NCBI GenBank assembly: GCA_930367215.1
Contig: OV884056.1
Coordinates: 248,771,127 to 248,835,126, forward strand
DNA: 64,000 nt
Origin: Pollenia angustigena
Taxonomy: Eukaryota > Arthropoda > Insecta > Diptera > Polleniidae
Reading direction: 5' to 3'
This document shows, one piece after another, positions 11,793 to 23,279 of the stretch; position 1 is the stretch's first letter; the number at the start of each line of letters is the position of its first letter. The translations under genes were made by a program, and so were the position numbers. The notes beneath the pieces are model-generated. The model saw only the letters and a list, made by a program, of their open reading frames with translations. It had not been told where the DNA came from and did no database searches.

Positions 11793-12000
11793 TGGTGTTC
11801 TCTTTTCTACAAAAAATGTGACATTTTATTTAAAAAAATGCAATTTGGTGTCTGTTTCTTTAAAATTTTGCTCCCGAAAAGGGTGGCTTGTTGTAATCTA
11901 AAAATATCACCCTTTCGGGAGCAAAATTTTTAAGAAACAGACACCAAATTGCATGTTTTTTAAATAAAATGTCACATTTTTTGTAGAAAAGAAAACACCA
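11793..12000. mobile_element. 208-bp Harbinger-like hairpin MITE, copy 1
   Basis: Nearly perfect palindrome starting TGGTGTTCTCTTTTCTACA and ending with its complement, flanked by TAA (11790-11792 and 12001-12003). The arms contain GACACCAAATTGCAT and GGGAGCAAAATTTT. A second copy at 27932-28150 is flanked by TTA. The TWA target sites in both copies support PIF/Harbinger-type mobilisation. Confidence 0.85.
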
Positions 12001-13169
12001 TAAGTAGCTCTGTGAAATTCACTGCAAACTCGAAAACTGATTTCACTATGTTTTTTATCCCCTGCAATCACTCTACAGAATTTTGGGATGATTGATTCAT
12101 AATTTACCATGGCTCCAATACAAATTCCCCTCCTGAAAACCGTTGTTACTAGTCATGATATTTTACTCAAGCTAGTTCCAATTTCTAAAAAAAGCATAAA
12201 ACTTTTTGATTGCCAGTCAATAATTTAACATAGTAGGTCTAAGCCGCGAAATTGCTTTATTAACATATATTAATATTAAATTTAAAACTGTATTAAAAAA
12301 ATTTGTTGAAAATAATACTAAATCTATTTTTGTAATAAGAAAAAAATTTTACATAAGTACACATTTATACAGGTAAGTGAATTCTTTTAAAAGCATCATT
12401 TATGCTGCTAAGTGAATACTGCGTAAGAGAATATTTTGCGTACTTGCACCAATTTTCGTGCAAACTTGCATGTGCAGCTAAACAAAAAAAATACTGTATT
12501 TAGATTTAATATAGGCAAAACTTATTTTATTGCAATCTAAATCATCTTACACAATTTCTACTCTCGGAAAGCTTTTAATGCCGTAACTTGATTAAAAATG
12601 TTAGTATTGACATTAAAATTGGCTTCAATTACTTTTAAGATATACTATGTCTTAAAAAATGTTGTGCGGGTAGGTACAATATTAACCATAGGTCCCATAT
12701 GAGCGCCCTTCCTAAAATGCGTAAGATAAAACAAATCTCATATAGATGAAGATAACTAAATAATATTCAAACAAAAAACTTTCACATGAATCTTTGACTC
12801 CTAACATAATTTTGTTCTGGCTGGTCTATGATTGCCGATGGGTCCGAAATAGACTCTTTAAATACTGTGCTGTAGGGTATCAAATGGTCGGGCTTGACCG
12901 ATTATAGTTTTTTACTTGTTTTGTTTTAAATTTTATTGAATAAAAAGTGTTTTGAATTACTTTGTATGATTTTACAGTGAAGTTTTGGTACAATTTATGA
13001 CAATTTGGTACAATTTTGCCATTGAGACGGTACAATTTAAGAATTGTGAGATCCCAACAGTGATCTACAGTTGTATTTTCGGTTATTTTTTTTTGGGAAA
13101 ATTTCATTTTTCATAATTTGTTTTATTTAACGAAAATTTAATTTTTTTAGTGTGAATAAGATTTATAAA

Positions 13170-13990
13170 TAAACTAGCTTAACCCGTTGCGCTTCGCTAC
13201 ACCACCTTAACCACCTTTGAAGACTCTCCCTTTAATAGTTCTTCAGTAGAGAGATATTTATTTTTATTTTCAAAAGTGCAGTATACCATAAGAGTGACTT
13301 CTACAAAGTTTGAACATTCTTACTATAACAGTTCTTGAGATAAGAGATATTAAACATCGTCGTTCTATGGGGGGTACCACTTCTCCCGCTGCTATATTAT
13401 TTGAATTTTGGCGCTCAGAAGATCCTACTACCAAAAGTTCAACAAAATGCGTGCAGCGGCTCTTATTAATATTTCTATATATGAGGGGTACTGCTCCTAC
13501 TCTGTCTATCCCGCCCATTTTTGTATTGAAATTTATAGTTTACCATAATAGTAGCTTTAACCACGTTTGAAGACTCTCGCTTTAATATTTCTTCCGTTGA
13601 GCAATATTTAATACATGCATCCTACGGGAGGTGTTTCCCCCTGCGCCTTCCCGCTTTATTTTTATTTTCAAAAGTGTAGTATACCATAAGTGTGACTTCT
13701 ACAAAGTTTGAACATTCTAACTATAACAGTTTTTAAGATATGCGATATTAAACATTGGCGTCCTATGGTGGGTACCACTTCCCCCGCTTCTATTTTATTT
13801 CAACTTTAGGGCTCAGAAGATCCAACTACCAAAAGTTCAACAAAATGCGTGCAGTGGCTCTTATTAATATTTCTATCTATGGGGGGTACTGCTCCTCCCC
13901 TGTCTACCCCGCCCATTTTTATATTGAAATTTATAGTTTACCCTAATAGTAGCTTTAACCACGTTTGAAGACTCTCCCTTTAATAGTTCT
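13170..13990 (-). mobile_element. DINE-1/Helentron-like element with two-unit array
   Basis: The sequence starts with AAACTAGCTTAACCCGTTGC. On the minus strand this gives an end in GCAACGGGTTAAGCTAGTTT, comparable with GCCGGGCCAGCTAGTT at 55457-55480. Repeats follow: CCACSTTTGAAGACTCTC recurs at 13211, 13561 and 13959 (spacing 350 and 398 bp). The second unit has about 48 extra bases with TACGGGAGGTGTTTCCCCC. A central tandem array plus a CTAGT end is the known layout of DINE-1-type elements. The assignment is inference. Confidence 0.5.
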
Positions 13991-16374
13991 TTTATTTTCA
14001 AATTTAGATTTCTACCACTATAAAAATTTTCTAACAGTTTTGTTTCAAGCTTTAGTAAAAAAAGAATTTTATTAAAAAAGCAAAAAAAAAAAAAAAAAAA
14101 ATACTCATTACCGACACTCGATGTTGAAAAAATTTGATATATTTTGGTTTTTTATTTTGAAATTAAGCTGAATTTTTAATCTTCTTCCTAATTAATTTAT
14201 CATATTTTAAATCGCATTAGCTTAATTTCAAAAATTTTGAAACCGTACACCATGAAACGGTGTAGAAAGTTCTGCTCTTATTTCGTGAAACCCTAATTCG
14301 TAATAATTAATGTCTTCTGTTGTTATTTATCGACTTAAGTTGAGTTGTCTCACCGACTGTTTCTCTGTCTTACCCAACTTTTGCCTGTTTAAAATGTATC
14401 TGTTTTTCATGTGCTGAAATTTTGTTGCAAAAAGTTGTTACAATAATTAACCTTGATTTTGAATTTTTTTTCGTTTCTTCTGTTGCTTTCGTTAGCAATT
14501 TTTGTTTATCGTTTCACTTTCTACAGTCATTTATTGGTTATCATTTATGCTGAGAAGAAAAAGGTAGGAAGAGATAAAAATAAAAGTAATCTTTTTTAAT
14601 GAATGAATTTTATGAAAGAAGTTTTGCTTTAATTTAACGCTTTTATAAATGAAGAATAATCGTGGCGATTTAAAACAGTTTGAAAACTTTTTATTACGTC
14701 GGAAAAGGAATTTCGGTTAAATGATTAATTATGAGAGAGATAATTTGAAAAGAAAAATTATAAGTGTTAATGATTGGGTTTTAAAGGTGTTTAGCTCGTT
14801 TATAAAAGTTCTATTAAAACAAAATGTTTCAGTTTGTTTTTATTTGGGAAGGGAGTGTTAATGAAGAATACTTTCGTTGTTTTAGTGAACTGTAGTGTAT
14901 AGATGTCTCCTACTTTATCTTTTGAAATATGCGAGTTCCCGATTTTAACAATACTAAAAACTAAGACTAAATAAATATGTATAAATAAAATATTAATTAA
15001 TAATAAAAATATACTGATTTTGAACGTATTGTATTAATTATTAACACAAATAGAACCATGATCTTTGAACAAGGTCATAAATTATAGGACCGATCCACTC
15101 AATTTAATGATTTTTCAAAACACTATTGCTTTGGAACAGAAGTCGTTGAAGAAAAGAAAACTGAAATATGATTTTTTAAGAAAGGAACTTTAACTCCCCT
15201 CTCCACAATGGAGAATCTTCACTTTTCAAATAATCTGCTGAATTAAAGCGATGGCCTCGGCAATATTAAGCTTTATGACATCGATCGAATTGAGCTTTAA
15301 TGGCAAAAATCTGCGAATTTAGAAAACCGAAAAAGTAATAGTTTGAAAGGTGACCAATTTATGCAATCTTGGAAGAAAATTCCTCTTACGTCCATATCGT
15401 TCAGTTTAGACTTGACTGATTTCAAACATTAAGGGACAGCTGTGAAAAATATTGACTTGGATACCTGCCTTAAGGCCTATTCCGTTTCGGATGTTAAACA
15501 CTGGGTAACAAACTTTTGAGCATTGAGTACTCAAAAATAAGTGTAAACACTCAATATTCGGTACCCACTATTTAATTCTTTACCATTACTACTTTAAAAG
15601 AAAGCATTCTGCTAAATGCATGAAGAATTTCCTCTTATTTTATTAGAAATTAGAATAAACGTTGTTTACGAAGAAATATTTGTCTCCTCAAAATGTTTTT
15701 GCACAATATTTCGACACTATTTTGAGCTTGTTTGAACTCTAGTTGAAGTTGCATCTTAAGTCTTCACTATTCGCGAATTTCCATTCATGTTGATTTGATT
15801 GATGTTCCGCTATTCTATAACTGGGAGCAAACGGTCTACTTTATTGACTTCGAACGAACTCTGTTCATATGGCCTTGTTCCATGTAAACACTGCAAGTAA
15901 GTTTTTGAATTGTTAGAGTGCACCGTTATATTTTTAGACCTACCAGGTGGGGAAAGCCTTGGGGATTATATTGCAATGTCGCCTTTGCCATCTCGTTGTT
16001 GGATCACAGTGTGTATTTAATCTATCCAAACTTTTTTCTGAGAATATCGTATTTTGATTGAATGTTGGTTGTGTATGCGAAGCAGATCCATATTTCTTAT
16101 GGTTTTGGCTGGATGTATCTTATTATACGTTTTGGACATTTGTTGCTGAAAAACTGTATAGGTCGTACGTTGCTTTTGGTTAAGCCCGAGGTTTTACTTT
16201 AAAATTTTTTGAATTCGGTTTCATAAACTTTAAAATACTTTTTATGTTTATCAAAATCAATTGCGGCTAATTTCGAACCTCCAATATCATTGGTTAAAAG
16301 ATGGATATTGGACTATAGACTTCCAGCCGTTGCAGTAGGGGAAAAGTTAGAAATGCAACAAATTCTGATGATGT
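13991..16374. other. AT-rich sequence with no recognised gene
   Basis: Contains an A-homopolymer at about 14081-14102 and long A/T-rich stretches. No reading frame above background, no clear inverted or tandem repeat, and no recognisable RNA gene was found. It is possibly intergenic or intronic host sequence. Confidence 0.4.
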
Positions 16375-16497
16375 GAATTTGGTAATTCTCGAAACATGTA
16401 AATTCGACCCGAGTTCATCCCCCGTTAAGAATAAAAATTATCAAAAAAAAAAAAAAAAAAAAATTAATTTCATGTTGTAAAATTACGTCTTTCATTA
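16375..16497 (+). mobile_element. Decayed SINE-like copy with A-tract
   Basis: CCGAGTTCATCCCCCGTTAA, then AGAATAAAAATTATC, a pure A-tract of about 20, then TTAATTTCATGTTGTAAAAT, in the same order as the SINE-like elements at 6603 and 36050. The A-box half is hard to recognise. It abuts the left side of hAT copy 1. Confidence 0.45.
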
Positions 16498-16699
16498 GTT
16501 TTCAAAAGCAGCTTTTTCGTATATTTTATTATTTTTATAAGTGGGTATCTTAATCCTAATAGATATTTATTAGATACTTCCAAAGAAACATCTAGTTTAC
16601 CGTATTCAAATACTTATTATTCAACATTCAATCCCAGCAGGTGCCATCTATATCCAAAGACTAAGCGTTTGACTTGATAATGCGTGCGGTTGAGTTATT

Positions 16700-17075
16700 A
16701 CCCTGCAAGTAATAGGACCAGTCCAAACACGCGTGTAAAGAGTAGTCCACAAGGGACCAGGACTAGTCCAAAAGTAACCCAAACGTATGGAAAAAACCTG
16801 GTCTATTTAACATTACGATGTCCTAGGAGAGGACCATATAACCCACCTTTGGACCACTAAGGAGTAGTTTTAAAACTACTCCATGGTATACTCAAGAGGA
16901 TTAGTTTTGAAGTCGTTTAAAAACGAAAGCATGTCGTTAAAAAACGAAGACATGTCGTCTCACTACAAACACTTTTTAACAATGACATGGTGCATGCTTG
17001 CATTACATCGGACCAGTCCATGGAGTAGTCCATTTTATCAAAACGGATCAGGTGGTCCAATTTTATTTGCAGGGT
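16700..17075. mobile_element. ACCCTGCA-type MITE, short member
   Basis: The ends TTATTACCCTGCAA and TTGCAGGGTAATAA are a perfect 14-bp inverted pair. TAGTCCA and GGACTA motifs are dense inside. It is absent from the homologous place in hAT copy 2 (about 25800), which shows it is an insertion. A related element at 38385-38959 shares the internal stretch ACATTACGATGTCCTAGGAG. The exact target duplication and superfamily are unresolved. Confidence 0.75.
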
Positions 17076-17734
17076 AATAAGCCTTAGTAAATGCAATATT
17101 TATGTATGTATGTGTTTTATGAATCAAAATTCATTTCAATAATTTCTGACGAAAGCAAGGATTTGTCGGGAAAAAGCCAGATTTCCTTATCTTAAAGATA
17201 TTTCAACATACAACAAAAAGTCGGCAGGGAAGAATTTATTAGCTTTGTTAAAAACGCATTTGAAGAGGCTTCAAAGGATATTAATGACGTTGATGTGTCA
17301 ATTGATGCGAAGGCACTATCATGAATAGTGTACTCTGATGTCAGCAGAAAATGGAGCTGTTAAAAAACTCTGGTAACCGCGACAAATGCGAAACAAACGC
17401 CTTGCTATTCCCATAAATCAAACAACTTAATTTCTAAAAGCAATAAAGTGCCATTAATACAAAAAGTTGTATCATTTGTTAAAGAAACGACAAAATTTTT
17501 TTAATATAATCATCCCAAGCGAAACACAGTTTTAGCAAAGTATTTGGGAGCCAAACTCTCTACATTATGCGAGACAGGATGGGTGGACCGTCACGACTCA
17601 ATTTTACACTTTGCAACAAGTGTACATCATATAGTAGAAGCCTTGGAAAAAATATCTGAGTGAAAAGGTAGTATCTCTACCTTTATATTAGGGACTCACT
17701 TAGTACTTTTGAATTTATTTGCGGAATATACATA

Positions 17735-18173
17735 CCCAGTAAAAAATGTTCTCCAAAAGGAGCAGGTTGTGTGTATGAATTCATACCGCAAATCGCTTCA
17801 AACCTGCTGATGGGATGCCTCATTTTTGTATGGGGTGTTCCCGGTTTGGAGGACTATTTTCTGCTGACAATAAGCGCTTCTTTTAACATGCAAACAAAGC
17901 ACTCCTAAAGGGCTTTTTAGGGGCTTACTTTATAAGCATATTCATTAATGTTTTGCTTTTACGTTTGTTTAAATGCCTTTTTCCAGTCATTTTCGCATAT
18001 TTTTATTTATTTTTCGGTTTGCAACCTTCTTCGTTGTCAGCACTAAAATAGCAGCTTTTTTGTATATTTTATTCTATATCATTTACTGCTTTATAAAAGC
18101 TCTTTTATTGAAGCGCTTGATTATAAGCTTTTTCTCTGAAGTGCTTCAAAAAACCCAATTTTTTTTTACTGGG
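17735..18173. mobile_element. 439-bp MITE, CCCAGTAAAAAA termini
   Basis: CCCAGTAAAAAA at the left end and its complement at the right end bound a segment missing from hAT copy 2 at the matching site (near 27065). The flanks ATATACAT and ATATTACG are only partly alike, so the duplication length is uncertain. It contains several AAGCGCTT-type motifs. An open frame inside (17973-18236) shows no recognisable domain. Confidence 0.7.
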
Positions 18174-18664
18174 ATATTACGGGTGATATTTATTGTAACA
18201 CAGCCGCTAGTATCATGTTACAAAAGCGAGATATAGATCTTCAAAAAGGATCAAGCCTTATCAAAACTTTAATCATGTGCCTTGAACAGAAAAGAAATAA
18301 AGCCGAAGAACAATTTAAAGCGATTTTTGAAAAAGTTTAAGTTATTTGCGTGCAAATCGAGGTTCCAATCGAAAAGACAAGATTAGAACGAAATAATCAC
18401 ATCCAAAATGTTGAAAATTACTACCGAGTTGTAGGTTACATTCCTCTTATTGAATTTATTTTAGAAGATCTTAAAACACCTTTCCCAATAGATATCCTTA
18501 ATCTATTGAACATACCTAAACTTCGACCTCAAAGTGTAATCAAGTCATATACAGATACAAAACTGTTAAAACCACAACTTGCTGATGAGCTGATTATATT
18601 TGATAAAAGAGATTTGTATCATACAAAATTTCACCCCCTGAGGCTCAAGCTGGATCCGCGCCTG

Positions 18665-20700
18665 TTAGTTGTGCTGCCATAAGTTGTTTTATCTGTACAC
18701 TCTTCTAGTTTTCTTTGTTTCTTTTTTTTTTTTGCTTTTTGTTACCGATGAGGTTTCAACCTAAAATTCAAATACAAAAGAAATTCTCATTTTATTTTAA
18801 TAACAAAAATAACTTTAATTTTTGGTAGAAACATTTTTAGTTTTACTTTTAAAAACAAAATTTTTTGCAAGAATTTTTCTTTAACATATTTAATCTCTGC
18901 CAGAAAAAGAAGCAACAGCTTGCAACATCCCCAAAAAAGTCTTTAAAGAATCCATTCACAATTATACTCCAGAGAGAAAAACCGGCACAATTTGTAAACA
19001 ATATTAAACTTGACCTCAATTTATCAAATTTAAACAAACACATTTCTACTCAAACATTCCTACAAACAATTTGGCGCCAAAATTTCTTTGGCATGCGCTG
19101 TTCACACTCAAAATGTTGCAGCAACATTTGCGCCCACTAGTTTAAATAAAACGAAAATGTTGCCAAAAGTTCAAATACAAAGAAAAGCAAATTGTATTAG
19201 AACAATATAACGCGGCAAACGTACCAAAAGTTGTGGCATCTTTACCGGCTGTTTGAAGCCAATAGATCGTTTAGTACGCGTTTAGACGGCCTAAAGAACG
19301 GACGTTTAAATTCTAGAAAAAGGAAAAAAGTATTTTTCTTAGAGTAAAAAAAAACATTTTTTTTGTGAAAAATTTTATTAAATTATTTTAAAAATTCTTC
19401 AATTGAATTCAATGATAAACGGGAATAATTAAATTAAGAGGATTACGAAAGAAGAGAGAGAGGAAATAAATTATGCGGCTTGCTTTATAGGCATTTTGCA
19501 AGAGTGTGTGTGTGTGGGTGTGTGAGTGCAAATGTTATCTTGTCTGTGTTGGTGTGAATTGTTAAAGTGTTAATAAACGGAAACGGAAACAATCGTCTAA
19601 AACAAGCAAAACGGATAAATGAAAAGTTTTAAATGAAACAAATTTCTTATTTAATATTTATCTAACTTAAAAAGAAAAGGGAAGAAGAAAAAACATAATT
19701 CTATTTAATTAAGGAATTAAAATACAAACCATAATAAATTGTTTTTTTTTATGCATAAAACGCGTTTTAATAATTAAAGTTCAGAAAAAGAAAAAAAGCA
19801 AAGAGCAGCAAGATTAAGAAAAAAAAAAAAAAATAATTAAATTGATTGTAAAAATTTATTCATTAAAATAAAATTGCCATAAATTTATCTGGTTCAAGTG
19901 TTGAAGCCATTTAAATTTTATAATTTTTGCCATTTTTTTTCATTCCTTAGTCGTTATTAAAAGTGCTGTGCAACGCTGTTGTAAAATAGTTAAAAAAAAT
20001 AAATTTTATTGTCTCTGCCATTGACATCATTTGGGAGTTAGTGGCCATAAAATGTTGGTGGCATGCCATCTCTGTGTACTTTGGCTGGCTGTCAGACATT
20101 TAATTCAAAAAACCAACAAGAATATGAAATAGTGGTAAGTTGGCTATAAAGAAGAAAAAACAAAAACTGATACTACATATTATGAATTATAATGGATAAA
20201 ATACGTGTAAGTCCTTTTAATCCTTTGCTCTTTTTATTGCCCTACAAAAACGAGTATCGTGCAACAAATTTTTGTTTTTATTATAGAATTATTGCAGCTT
20301 GCGGTTGCGGAAAGGAGAGACAGTTAATATTTTTCAAGTTTATAAATTTCTTTTAATTTACTTCGAGAATTTTTTTACGGGCTGTAAAATATTTCTGGCT
20401 TTGCAGTGTTTTTCACTGCTAAAAAGAAAATGAAAATTTTAATAAATATTGTAAATTTATATAAAGGTTTACATAACAAATTTTCTATGAAAGTTTACTT
20501 TAATAAGCGCTTCTTAAGTTTAATAATCGCTAATGAATACATGGCGCAAGAATTCAGGAATTTAGAAATTCATTTCTTACGTTAAGGCTTTTTTTATTTA
20601 ACCTAAATACGTGTAAATCAATTAAAATAGATAATCATTTACAACAAAAAATTTCGATTTACCAGGTAAAATACCATTTGGTTTAAAGATTGATGTTTGA
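18665..20700. other. Non-repetitive AT-rich stretch, possible host sequence
   Basis: Contains a (TG)n tract at about 19503-19532 and purine-rich runs. At 20052-20132 a 26-codon frame (MLVACHLCVLWLAVRH...) ends two bases before a consensus splice donor GTAAGT at 20135-20140. This could be an untranslated first exon of a host gene, but a single donor site is weak evidence. No other gene signal was seen. Confidence 0.3.
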
Positions 20701-20787
20701 CTCATGACCAGTGTTGCCAGAAGTAATATTTTTGATACTAAAATAGAAGCGTAGGGAAAATCGGACAGATTTTTTATAATATCCAAT

Positions 20788-20791
<4 letters not shown>

Positions 20792-20863
<72 letters not shown>
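20792..20863. repeat. (TA)n microsatellite
   Basis: About 36 uninterrupted AT dinucleotides. A short element may enclose it: CAGTGTTGCCAG at 20710 and GGCGACACTA near 20983 form a weak inverted pair without a convincing target duplication. Confidence 0.95.
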
Positions 20864-20866
<3 letters not shown>

Positions 20867-21253
20867 GCAGAAAAAAACATCTTTTTAGTAATATTTTCTT
20901 GTCCAAAACGGTTAAAAAGTTTTAATTACCCTAAAATCCCTTAAAAATATATATTTGTAGTTTAAAAAAATGGCGACACTACTATGTACATTAGGGTTGC
21001 CGTTATTTACTTTTTTTTGATTTCTTATATTCTCGCCCCTCAAATCGGTTCAGTTTTATGTAAAAAAATACAAAAAAATTTCGTAGCGATAAGTTGTGTT
21101 TTAGGGAGGGCGTTCGCCCCTCAAAGTTTGCCATCAAGCCATTTATTCTAATGTAATTTGTTTGCAAATGACTATCTCTTAAAAACAAAATTTTACAAGA
21201 ATGTGTGGCAATATTTTAGCTCTTCTAGTCAACAACATTAGCCTTGAAGAAAG

Positions 21254-21993
21254 TTTTTTGCTAAAATTAATATTTTAGAAAATAATTAAGAAAATAACAA
21301 CAAATTACCAAACTTTTTATATACGTTTTTAAATATATAAAAGGGGAATTTAATGTCAAGTGACCCAATTTTGAAATCGATGTCTTCCGATTTGGATGAC
21401 ATTTGCACCAAGGTTAGTCCTATTGGATAGTAGTTTAGACATAAATTTTCAACAAGATCGGTCAAAAAGTTTCTGAGTTAGAGGGGGTCAAATTTTTAAA
21501 TTTTGTCCATACAGGTATTTTTTTTCATCCATGTAACTTATTACCTATTGGTGTTAGCAAAACTTGTCCCAAGTAGCTTAGATAGCTAATTGTTCAATCT
21601 TTTTAAAAAAAGAAATAAAAAAAATTTTTTAAAAAACCAAAAAAATTTTTTTAAAAACATTGATCAAATAGCTATCGAAGCTACTTGGGACAAGTTTTGC
21701 TAGCACCAATAGGTAATAAGTTACATGTATGAGAAAGAACACCTGTATGGCAAAGTTTGACCCGCTCTAACTCTGAAAATGTTTGACCGATCTTGTTGAA
21801 AATTTGTGTCTAAACTACTATCCAATAGGACTAACCTTGGTGCAAATGTCATCCAAATCGGAAGACATCGATTTCAAAATTGGGTCACTTGACATTAAAT
21901 TCCCCTTTTATATATTTAAAACGTATATAAAAAGTTTGGTATTTTGTTGTTTTTTTCTTAATTATTTTCTAAAATATTAATTTTAGCAAAAAA
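21254..21993. repeat. 740-bp near-perfect palindrome
   Basis: Two arms of about 350 bp are inverted copies with few mismatches, meeting near 21600-21650 in an A/T-rich centre. Matching blocks include GTCAAGTGACCCAATTTTGA, CATTTGCACCAAGGTTAG, CAACAAGATCGGTCAAA and CTTGTCCCAAGTAGCTT. The outermost match is TTTTTTGCTAAAA. No target duplication could be fixed and no transposase is encoded. If transcribed, it would form a long double-stranded RNA hairpin. Confidence 0.9.
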
Positions 21994-22084
21994 TTAATAA
22001 TCGTATTATTTTATTTTATTAATATTAATATCGCATTATATACGATAAAAATAATTGATTTTGTTTTACAAGTAAGTTAAGCGA

Positions 22085-23225
22085 AAGGCGTCATAACGCT
22101 GATCTTTTTTGACATCAGTACTATGACAAGTGTCTTCGTTTTTGACCCCTTGACACTTTTCATCATGGTGATGTCAACCTTAATATCACTTGGCCAAAGT
22201 GTCATCAGGGTCAAAATGAAATTATGTCATCAATGGGATAACACATCGGCATCACAGAAATGACAAACATGTCCTCAGTACGATGACGCAGTAACATCGG
22301 ATAAGGGACACATACACATCAATTTAAAAACGGTTTGCCATTAAGTCAATGTCATTGGAATTGACTTAAGTCAAAGTGAGAGAATGTTATTATTTACTTA
22401 TCCTTTTCATAGGTTTGTCTCACGTTTGTTGAATAACGATCTTTGTTTACAGTATAACTCTCAATAATAAAACGCCAGCACCATGCCCCTTATGGTTTTT
22501 GTAATCGTTCTACTTTAAAAATTTGATGTATTTAACAAAATAATTTAAAAAAATAGAATATAGGAATTTTTGCTTCTTATAATACATTGTAATCATGAAA
22601 ATAATGTTAATAATATACAAAATGTGGCATCGAATTGATGTCACCATAGTCATAAAATAGATGTCACGTAAAAAATTACAAAATTGTACGAAGACGTTAG
22701 TCATTGGATTGATGTTACTTTTTGCATCATTGATGCCATTTGTAGTAACATCCCAATAAAAAATTTTATCATTTTGCGAAGCACTAATGGTACATTTAAA
22801 AAATAAGCGCACAATTATGCGCTACGCAATAAGACATACAGAAATGCAGTAAAGTAAGTGAAAGAACTCTCAACAACTTTAATAAAAAAAAAAAACATTT
22901 AAAGTGCTACGGCATTCCCTTACTACGAAGCAGGTTTGTAAGGGAGAGCATCAAAAATAACTGTAAAAAAACAGTCAGTGTATTAAGCTGATCGTTATAT
23001 TCAACAATTTGTATATGCGCTGAATAATGTGCTTATTGTGTCAAAAATGTATTGCTTCAAAGTGGGAACTCGCCATATAAAATTCATGCCTTCCGTAAGC
23101 GCTATGGTAAGCGAAACTTTTATGTTTCTCCCTTACAAACCTGCTTCGTTGGAAGCTCCATTTTTTATTGGGATTGATGTCACAATGCTGATGTTAAGGC
23201 ATCATCAATATGAAGATGCATTTTT
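22085..23225. repeat. Region dense in TGATGTCA-type motifs, probable MITE
   Basis: GATGTCA/TGACATC and close variants recur at both sides (about 22090-22310, 22620-22760 and 23170-23225) with inverted bias: ACATCCCAATAAAAAATTTT near 22748 faces ATTTTTTATTGGGATTGATG near 23160. This is typical of subterminal repeats of a non-autonomous element. A smaller nested inverted repeat (22924-23149) lies inside. No coding sequence. Confidence 0.5.
22924..23149. mobile_element. Small nested foldback/MITE
   Basis: ACGAAGCAGGTTTGTAAGGG at the left end returns inverted at 23125-23149. The interval is about 226 bp and contains no reading frame with a recognisable domain. Target duplication not determined. 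Confidence 0.6.
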
Positions 23226-23279
23226 CTACCAGTGTATAGACTCTATAGTATTCAGTATTTAATACGTCCTAAATTCAAT

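Larger units (their letters stand above)
10183..12496. mobile_element. pogo-like MITE, 2.3 kb including nested elements
   Basis: The left end CAGTATTTTTCGTTTAGC and the right end (inverted CAGTATTTTTTTTGTTTAGC) are flanked by TA (10181-10182 and 12497-12498). The pattern CAGTAT...TTAGCTGCA closely resembles the terminus known for Drosophila pogo. Subterminal ACTGCATTT and AGTGCATTTT motifs recur. It was invaded by a Tc1/mariner-type MITE at 10231-11331 and a hairpin at 11793-12000. No transposase is left. Confidence 0.8.
8066..13062. mobile_element. 4997-bp non-autonomous hAT-type element, host of a nested stack
   Basis: The ends are CACTGATGGGAT and, inverted, CACTGTTGGGAT. The element is flanked by a perfect 8-bp duplication ATCTACAG (8058-8065 and 13063-13070), the hallmark of hAT insertion. 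Subterminal GGTACAATT repeats occur at both ends. After removing two nested insertions (8634-10156 and 10183-12496) only about 1.15 kb remains, and no transposase is left. A second copy of its left terminus lies at 31390-31630 in inverted orientation. Confidence 0.85.
16545..18664 (+). pseudogene. hAT element with DUF4371/hAT-C transposase, copy 1 (dead)
   Basis: Homologous along its length to the element at 25390-28261. Recognisable pieces are the DUF4371-like start (SIISDESKDLSGKSQISLS, near 17130), LCETGWVDRHDSILHFATS near 17560-17620, and a helical region ending KSYTDTKLLKPQLADELIIFDKR (18350-18620). The hAT dimerisation domain that follows in copy 2 has been deleted. The right terminus AGCTGGATCCGCGCCTG ends at 18664, but the left terminus is missing. 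Two elements have inserted (16700-17075 and 17735-18173). Stops and frameshifts are frequent. Confidence 0.8.

Noticed and set aside
20622..20906. Open frames of 65-94 codons with long Ile-Tyr runs
   Set aside because: They are translations of the (TA)n microsatellite at 20792-20863.
20710..20983. hAT element around the (TA)n tract
   Set aside because: CAGTGTTGCCA and TAGTGTCGCCA form only a short imperfect pair, and the adjacent octamers do not match.
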